From NCBI GenBank assembly GCA_963575745.1, contig CAUYUJ010022392.1, positions 292,176 through 314,675 on the forward strand: 22,500 bases of DNA. Direction: 5' to 3'. The notes beneath the pieces are model-generated. The model was given only the letters and a program-made list of their open reading frames with translations. It had not been told where the DNA came from and did not search any database. Each line of letters begins with the position of its first letter. The first letter of the stretch is position 1. Position numbers and translations under genes: made by a program. Below are positions 17,531 through 22,500 of this stretch, one piece after another. This stretch comes from Prorocentrum cordatum. Its lineage: Eukaryota > Sar > Dinophyceae > Prorocentrales > Prorocentraceae.

Positions 17531-18060
17531 GGCCGACAAGGAAGATATTCCCCCCGAAAGGGGGTGCAATCGAAGACGAAGTGGGCGGGTATAGAGGGTT
17601 GGTGTATACAGAATTGCAAGACACGTGTGACAGTAAGAGCGAACAGTCTCAACATGCTTGTTGTTATTGTTTTTGTTGTTGTCGTCTTCTTTGTTGTTGT
17701 GTGTTTGTGTGTGGTGGCTGGGGGGGGCGCCTCCCTGAGGAGGCTCCAGGCGCCAGGGGAAGTGTAACTGAAGGAAGATTCGGTTGAGCAGGGACCGACC
17801 GTCCCGGCATTCCTACAGGCCTACCACGACATGTTCTTAGAACCCAAACATGTTCTAACAGCAAAGATAATGTTCATAACACATAACGCCACTGTGTTCA
17901 AACAAGACAGTCTTAGCCAGACACGTTCTCATATCATTTCGTGCAACCACAGAAAGTTCTTAGAACCTTCTTTGGCGGGCCTATAGGCAAGCGGGGGCGC
18001 TTCGCCACTGCTTGATAAGGGGAGGAGAAGGGCAAGGAGGACTGGCATGAGGGAAAGGCG
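17531..18060. other. Unassigned stretch with a TTG microsatellite and TTCTTAGAAC words
   Basis: A (TTG)n-like stretch lies at ~17660-17720. GTTCTTAGAACC occurs at ~17832 and ~17958 and ACATGTTCT at ~17829 and ~17848. No gene is recognised. Confidence 0.5.
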
Positions 18061-18164
18061 TCGTCCTTACGGAGACGGGTCCGAGACCCCATGGCGCTCC
18101 CCGAGAACAGCTTTGCATCCCGAACCGTGTTCCCCCCTGTAGTGGGCACCCGTCTGGAAAAGAG

Positions 18165-18260
18165 CGCTGCTGCTCACTCCTCCTTCCCCCTTCCTCCCCC
18201 TCCTCCTCTCCCGCCCCCTCTCGGCTCCTCCCTCCTCCTGCCTGGCTACCCTGCCTCCCT
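18165..18260. repeat. Pyrimidine-rich tract
   Basis: CCTCC, CTCCT and CCCCT words dominate. It is the complement of a purine tract and explains the Glu/Gly/Arg-rich minus-strand open frames here. Confidence 0.7.
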
Positions 18261-18264
18261 GAGC

Positions 18265-18665
18265 TCTGCCAGCTGCTCCCCATCGCGACATCGTTGACAC
18301 GCTCGTGAGCCTGTGGGGAGCCCACCAGAGCGCGGTGCTGCCCAGATGAAAACGAAACCTCGCCTCGGCGGAGGCTACCAGCTGCACGACGGTCGCCACC
18401 TCTAGTGAGCTCGAGGAGGATCCAGCGGAGAGCTTTGGCACGCCTGTCGGGAGGACACGTCGGCCACCCTGCGTGCCGCCACCTGCGCATCTGTCGCCGC
18501 AGCTTTCGTGAGCTCGTCGGGGGGCCCAGCAAAGTGCAGTGCACTCATGCTACTCAGGTCAGAGTGAGACATCGCCTCCCCGGGATCTGCCAGCTGCGCA
18601 ACCGTCGCCACTTTCGTGAAATTGTGGGACGGTCAGTGGAGCGCAGTGCTGCCCAAATCTGCAGA
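18265..18665. repeat. Four-copy ~100-108 bp tandem repeat
   Basis: Anchors TCGTGAGC/TAGTGAGCTC/TCGTGAGCTC/TCGTGAAATT fall at ~18302, 18402, 18505 and 18613 (spacing 100, 103, 108). Each unit carries a CCAGCTGC block before the anchor and most carry a CAGTGCTGCC-like block after it. On the minus strand the units give related peptides (VATVAQLA and VATVVQLV), but frames are not kept from unit to unit, so a decayed or noncoding satellite is more likely than a protein repeat. Confidence 0.82.
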
Positions 18666-18859
18666 CCCCTTGTGGGCCTCCAGCTGTGTGAGACGGTTCC
18701 ACCCCCTGAATCCCCCCCAAGGACCCCGAACTGCAAATGTGAAGGTGGGGGGGCCTGGCCCGGCACGGCCCCCCTGGTGAACTACATCAGGGAGGTTCCG
18801 CCCCTCCCCGGTTTCCTTTTGGAACTTCAAATCCCAGGGGTCGGCAGCTGTGGCGCAAG

Positions 18860-19690
18860 CCTGCACGATCCACGTCCAGAGGCGACGTGCTAAGCGGCAG
18901 CGTTTTCCGGCGAACGCCTGAATGCAACGTGTCCAATGTATCCGATGCTTGCGTAATGGCTACATATTGTAATGTGTTGCATATAATGTCTCCCCCCCTA
19001 ACCCCCCCCCCAGGGGCCACGCCACATCCACCGACCCAAATATGGTGGCCCCCTTCTAAGCTTCAAAAGCCCTCCAAACCGATGGAACATCGATGATTTG
19101 GGCCCTGTGGCCCTCCCGGGGGCCCAAGAGGGCCTCAAAATGGCTCACGATGGGCTCTAGATGGCCTACGACGGCCCCGAGACGGCACAAGATGGCCTCA
19201 AGAGGGCCCAAAAAGCGCCCAAGACGGCCCAAGAGGGCCACCACAGGAGCCCCGATAGCGCCTCCGCAAGCCTAAATCATTGATTTTCCGGAAGGGGTTT
19301 TGAAGGATTTTCGCGTTCTCGGTTTTTTCGACTCCTGACGACCCAAGCAGCCTCCAAAATCGCCCCATGACGGCTCAACAAACGCCCGAGAGGACCCCAA
19401 GACAGCTCCAGAGGGCCCCAAGATTGCCCAAAGAGGTCCCCAAGACGGCCCAAGGGGCTCCCGAGACGGCCCAAGAGGACCCCAAGAGAGCCCCCAGGCG
19501 GCCGCGAGAGGCCCCCAATATGGCCTCTGCAGGGGCCAAACGGCGCAACAGCGCCCAATACGGCTCAAGACACCCCCAAGAAGCCCAAAGAGACCCCGAA
19601 AAAGAGCCCAAGAGACTCCCGAGAACCTCCAAAACGACTCGACTGTTCGTACTCCGGACGTGCACCCCGCGAAGCGAGAGGAATCCACGT
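18860..19690. repeat. Large tandem unit, copy 1 (with 11-12 bp minisatellite)
   Basis: Landmarks shared with copy 2 are: CACGTCC followed by GAGGYGACGTG (18871 and 19686), TTCCGGCGAACGCCT (18905 and 19753), a GTCTCCCCCCC block (~18989 and ~20001), and TGAAGGATTT with GCGTTCTCG (19301 and 20279). On both sides of the last landmark lie runs of an 11-12 bp minisatellite of the form GGCCCAAGACG with GAGGG and GATGG variants (about 19115-19240 and 19360-19610). No coding function is proposed; the Pro/Lys/Arg-rich open frames follow from the minisatellite. Confidence 0.85.
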
Positions 19691-20640
19691 CCGGAGGTGA
19701 CGTGAGCCGGACGTGTTGCCGGAAGCAGGTCCGCGGACGCTGGAATTCAACGTTCCGGCGAACGCCTCGATGCAATGTGCCCAATCTGTCCACGCATTGC
19801 AAAATTACTACACCCTGCGAAATGCTTAAGAAATCATGGGTTAAGAAATTCATAGTCTCAGAACTTGGATAAAAACCCAACATTTCCATTGAAATCTTAG
19901 GATTCACATTGAAACGTTAAGAAAAATCGAGACTCTGGCCGAAAACTTGAATTTTCTTAAGCATCGCCCAAGGTGTATGGCATTGTTTTGCAATCTTCCG
20001 TCTCCCCCCCAAACCCCTCCCAGCGCTACGCCGCGTCCGTCGCCCCAGGGTGGAGACCCCCCTTTCTGTGGAGACCCCCGGGTGGAGAACCAGTGGATGT
20101 GAGCCTGTTGGCCCTCTGGGGGGCCCACCGGGGCTTCACGACGGACCAAGGGGGCTCCGCGACGGCCCAAGACGGCCCCGATGTGGCCCAGAAAGAGGGC
20201 CCCAGAAGCCCCCCAGACGCCCCAAGAGGGCCCCACGAGGACCCCCAAGAGCGCCTCATCTACTGCCCATGCGGTTCTTGAAGGATTTCAGCGTTCTCGC
20301 TTATTATGGCTCTTAGAAGCCCAGGACGGCCGAAGCAGCCTCCAACATGGCCTCAAAACGGCCCAAGAAGCCCCCAAGAGGGCCCCAAGACGGCCCAAGA
20401 GATCCCCAAGACGGCCCAAAGAGGCCCCCCAAACGCCCCCAAAGGCTTCCACCAAAACGGCGCAAGAGGACCCCAAGAGAGCCCCAACGCGGCCTCTACA
20501 GGCCCCCAAGACGGCATCCGAAGTGACCAGACAGCGCAAGAGCACACCAAGACGGCTCAAGACGCTCAAACGGGGCTCCGAGAGGCCCCCAAGAGCCCCG
20601 GGGTCCTGAGGATAGCAGGGGATCCAAGGGTGGATTTACA
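19690..20640. repeat. Large tandem unit, copy 2 (with 11-12 bp minisatellite)
   Basis: Second copy of the unit starting at ~18860, longer by ~150 bp because of an insert at 19822-19964. Minisatellite runs occur at ~20130-20250 and ~20330-20600. Offsets between landmarks rise from 815 to 978 bp, showing indels beyond the insert. Confidence 0.85.
19822..19964. mobile_element. 143 bp AT-rich insert with 12 bp terminal inverted repeats
   Basis: The ends are ATGCTTAAGAAA (19822-19833) and TTTCTTAAGCAT (19953-19964), a perfect 12 bp inverted repeat. The interior is much more AT-rich than its surroundings and contains further TTAAGAAA words. Copy 1 of the large tandem unit lacks the segment at the matching place. 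No target-site duplication could be read. A MITE-like insertion is the best explanation; a local rearrangement is possible. Confidence 0.6.
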
Positions 20641-20684
20641 TTGCTTGAGGCAACTCGTGCTCAGGACCCCATTCCTCAGGACCC

Positions 20685-20930
20685 CCCTCTCTGAGCCACC
20701 AATGGGGTGCCTTCTGACCAGAACTTTTGGGGCGGGTCCAGCCGTGGCGACGAGTCCTCGGGCCCCCCCTCTCTGAGCCACCGGCGGGGTGCCTTCTGAC
20801 CAGACCTTTTGGGGGGCGGGTCCGGCCGCGGCGACGAGTCCTCCGGACCCCCCATCTTTAGAACCACCACGGGGGTGCCTCCCGACCAGGACTCTTGTGG
20901 GGCGAGTCCCGCTGGGGCGACAAGGGAAGG
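20685..20930. repeat. Three-copy ~83 bp tandem repeat
   Basis: The CCCTCTCTGAGCCACC anchor lies at 20685 and 20767, with a diverged copy (CCCATCTTTAGAACCACC) at ~20851. Units continue with GGGGTGCCTTCTGACCAGA, TTTTGGGGCGGGTCC and GGCGACGAGTCCTC. Spacing is 82 and 84 bp. The minus-strand peptides are Gly/Pro/Arg-rich and change frame between units. Confidence 0.92.
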
Positions 20931-21044
20931 ACGAGGGAACAGGGTATGGGTATACTGGCCTCTGTGGTCCTCCTCTTCCCGAGGCGCGCCGACGGCGAGG
21001 ACCCCCCTCAGAACGGGAGCGGAAAAAAACACATGGGCACGATG

Positions 21045-21280
21045 CCCAGCAAGAGGGGAAACACACACACACACACAGAAACAGTGAATCGTCGATCCCC
21101 AAGAAGATATCGGAACATACGGGAAATGTGGGGGAGACGAACATCAAGAACATGCTAGAACGTATCGGAAGATATGGGAGGTGGGGGGAGGGGGGGAAGA
21201 CGAATTCAAGAAAATGCTAGATGATGTTGGGAATCCTCGGATTTGCCTGCATTTATCTGTGCCCCTGGGCCCCTGGAACG
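21045..21280 (+). repeat. Dispersed repeat family, copy B (plus orientation)
   Basis: Inverted partner of 14965-15135. It contains a (CA)n run at 21060-21077, the conserved TGAATCGTCGATCCCCAAGA block (21084-21103) and two ~62 bp internal units (GAGACGAAC...ATGCTAGA at 21134 and GAAGACGAA...ATGCTAGA at 21196). The family end CTGGGCCCC is at ~21267-21275. The copy is diverged from copy A. Confidence 0.8.
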
Positions 21281-21654
21281 ATGCCCAGCGGCGAAAGTGG
21301 TCCAATCCCGACAGCGGCCGCTGTTGGGCAAGCGGCTTTTTGTTTCAGATGGGCAACTTCCGTGGCGACACCAGCAAGGGCTCCTTCTCAAAATTGGCCA
21401 GAGTTTTCAATCGCACACCATGTCTTGCATTCCACCTGAGTTGCATGAACCCACTTTACTGCGCTGCCTTGTCCGACGGGTTGCGCCATGGACTGCCACT
21501 CCTTGTTCGAGCTGTGCTGTGCAAGAGTTGGCAGGCATGAATGCCGGTCGTCGTCCCCATTTCTACGTCACGTGCTCGACCATGGACACCTCACTGCCCA
21601 TCGCTCCTGGGCCGTCTTCGCGGTCTTCGGACAGCCTTCGGCGGTGGAGGCCTC
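21281..21654. other. Unassigned stretch before the foldback cluster
   Basis: Several frames are open (for example plus 21243-21923) but show no recognisable motif. No repeat of other parts of the window was noticed. Confidence 0.45.
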
Positions 21655-21850
21655 CCAAATGGGGTCCGAGTAGATGGGGTCGGTTGATCTCGCTGCGTCG
21701 CCGATGCATGTGCGTTGCCGATGCATCAGCGATGCATCGGCCATGCACTGGCGACGTCGACGATGCATCGGGCACCACCACGAGCCGCATCGCCGATGCA
21801 TCGCCGATGCGGCGCGATCCTCCGACCCCATCCGCTCCGACCCCATCCGG
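21655..21850. mobile_element. Foldback element 1 (imperfect 66 bp arms, GATGCATCG-rich)
   Basis: Positions 21655-21720 and the reverse complement of 21785-21850 match at ~79% by hand count, with a 64 bp centre. Each arm holds ATGGGGTC twice and CGATGCAT. The centre is full of GATGCATCG palindromes, so the transcript or strand could fold in many ways. No target-site duplication was found. It may be a decayed foldback transposon or a locally formed palindrome. Confidence 0.6.
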
Positions 21851-21895
21851 GGGGCCTAGAGGCGGTCCTCGATGGTCTTCGGACTCGGCGATTTC

Positions 21896-22067
21896 TCGAG
21901 TAGGGGATCGACTACAGAATTGATTTACCCCAAAATTGATTCTCCATCGAATCTACGACGAAGACCTAGAATGTTCAGCAATCTACTGAGAGTTCTGCAA
22001 TTTTTCTCAGATTCGACGAGAAAAAAATTGTGGGGTAAATCAATTCTGTAGTCGATCCCCTACTCGA
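21896..22067. mobile_element. Foldback MITE-like element 2, 172 bp, 37 bp perfect TIRs
   Basis: The left arm 21896-21932 and right arm 22031-22067 are perfect inverted repeats of 37 bp, beginning TCGAGTAGGGGATCGACTAC. Weaker pairing continues inward (CTCCATCGAATCT against CTCGTCGAATCT), so the element is close to a complete hairpin. It is flanked exactly by ATTTC (21891-21895 and 22068-22072), a 5 bp direct repeat of the kind left by insertion. It has no coding capacity, so it would depend on enzymes supplied elsewhere. Confidence 0.9.
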
Positions 22068-22164
22068 ATTTCAGGCGGTCTGCGGCGGGAAAGCAGGATG
22101 GCTGCGTTCCAGGAGCCCCTGATCAAACACCCCTGACTGGTGTCGGCCTTTGCCCCCCCAATCT

Positions 22165-22344
22165 TCGAGTCGGGGATCGACTACAGCATTGATTTGCTCC
22201 AGAACTGGTTCCCGAGTCGAAGCTGCGAAAGATGCGTAGGCTGCTCGTAGATTTGAAAGGACATCCTATGCAATTTTCGTAGCTTCGACGGGGAAGCAAT
22301 CAGTTCTGTGGTAAATCAATTCTGTAGTCGATCCCCTGCTCAAA
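22165..22344. mobile_element. Foldback MITE-like element 3, ~180 bp, same family
   Basis: The end sequence GGGGATCGACTACAG, followed by ATTGATTT, is shared with element 2. The arms pair over ~80 bp with mismatches (inner block GTCGAAGCT.CGAAA), nearly the whole element. It is flanked by AATCT on both sides (22160-22164 and 22345-22349), a different 5 bp duplication from element 2, as expected of independent insertion. Arms are more diverged than in element 2, suggesting greater age. Confidence 0.87.
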
Positions 22345-22349
22345 AATCT

Positions 22350-22500
22350 GTCCATACCCGCTTCGGCCGTGCCGAGCCCCGTCCTCGCGAGCGCTCAAGA
22401 ATAGAAAAGAAAACAACGGCACAAACATAAACTTAGGTCGGGCATGTCCCCCTACCGGCGGATTTTGGGCGAAAGACAGAATATAGTCAACAACACATTC
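22350..22500. other. Unassigned right edge
   Basis: No feature was recognised in the last ~150 bases. Confidence 0.5.

Overview
The window looks like nuclear DNA of a dinoflagellate. The main evidence is a near-perfect dinoflagellate spliced leader (DinoSL) on the minus strand at 9063-9084. A second, decayed leader follows it directly, and then comes a long non-LTR retrotransposon (LINE). The LINE's protein signatures (zinc-ribbon-like N-terminus, coiled coil, EEP endonuclease, reverse transcriptase, RNase H, Cys-motif tail) have the layout and peptide style I associate with dinoflagellate LINEs. High GC, many mini- and microsatellites and the absence of any intact conserved gene fit a dinoflagellate intergenic region. 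Genus cannot be told from this sequence.

Layout. 1-1700: AC-rich and CT-rich low-complexity DNA with short TA and CT microsatellites; no gene recognised. 2086-2543: three copies of a ~165 bp tandem repeat. About 2600-9084 (minus strand): one decayed LINE, 5' end at the leader pair, reading towards lower coordinates. It is broken by stops and frameshifts, by a TG/CG microsatellite beside the reverse transcriptase active site, and by a G-rich tract in the thumb region. 9085-10060: no gene recognised. 10061-11632: a ~70 bp inverted repeat enclosing two GGA-rich purine tracts and an ~82 bp tandem array. 11850-12970: a ~420 bp segment present twice, rich in GGATCC-centred motifs. 12995-14600: a higher-order array of CAGCCT-type hexamers and a 73 bp unit, with a ~906 bp higher-order offset. 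14760-15140: a dispersed repeat whose inverted partner lies at 21045-21280. 15290-16780: very GC-rich, no recognised gene. 16784-17000: TA/TG/TTG microsatellite. 17105-17530: three ~137 bp tandem copies. 18265-18660: four ~100-108 bp copies. 18860-20640: two copies of a ~0.8-1.0 kb unit carrying 11-12 bp minisatellites, the second copy interrupted by a 143 bp AT-rich inverted-repeat insert. 20685-20930: three ~83 bp copies. 21655-22349: three foldback elements in a row, the last two from one family and each flanked by its own 5 bp direct repeat.

No gene set works together here. The biology visible is genome turnover: trans-splicing followed by cDNA re-integration, decay of a LINE, spread of small foldback elements, and repeated local amplification. 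Most long open frames are products of GC bias or stop-free repeats. Function calls for LINE domains come from reading motifs by eye, without alignment or database search.
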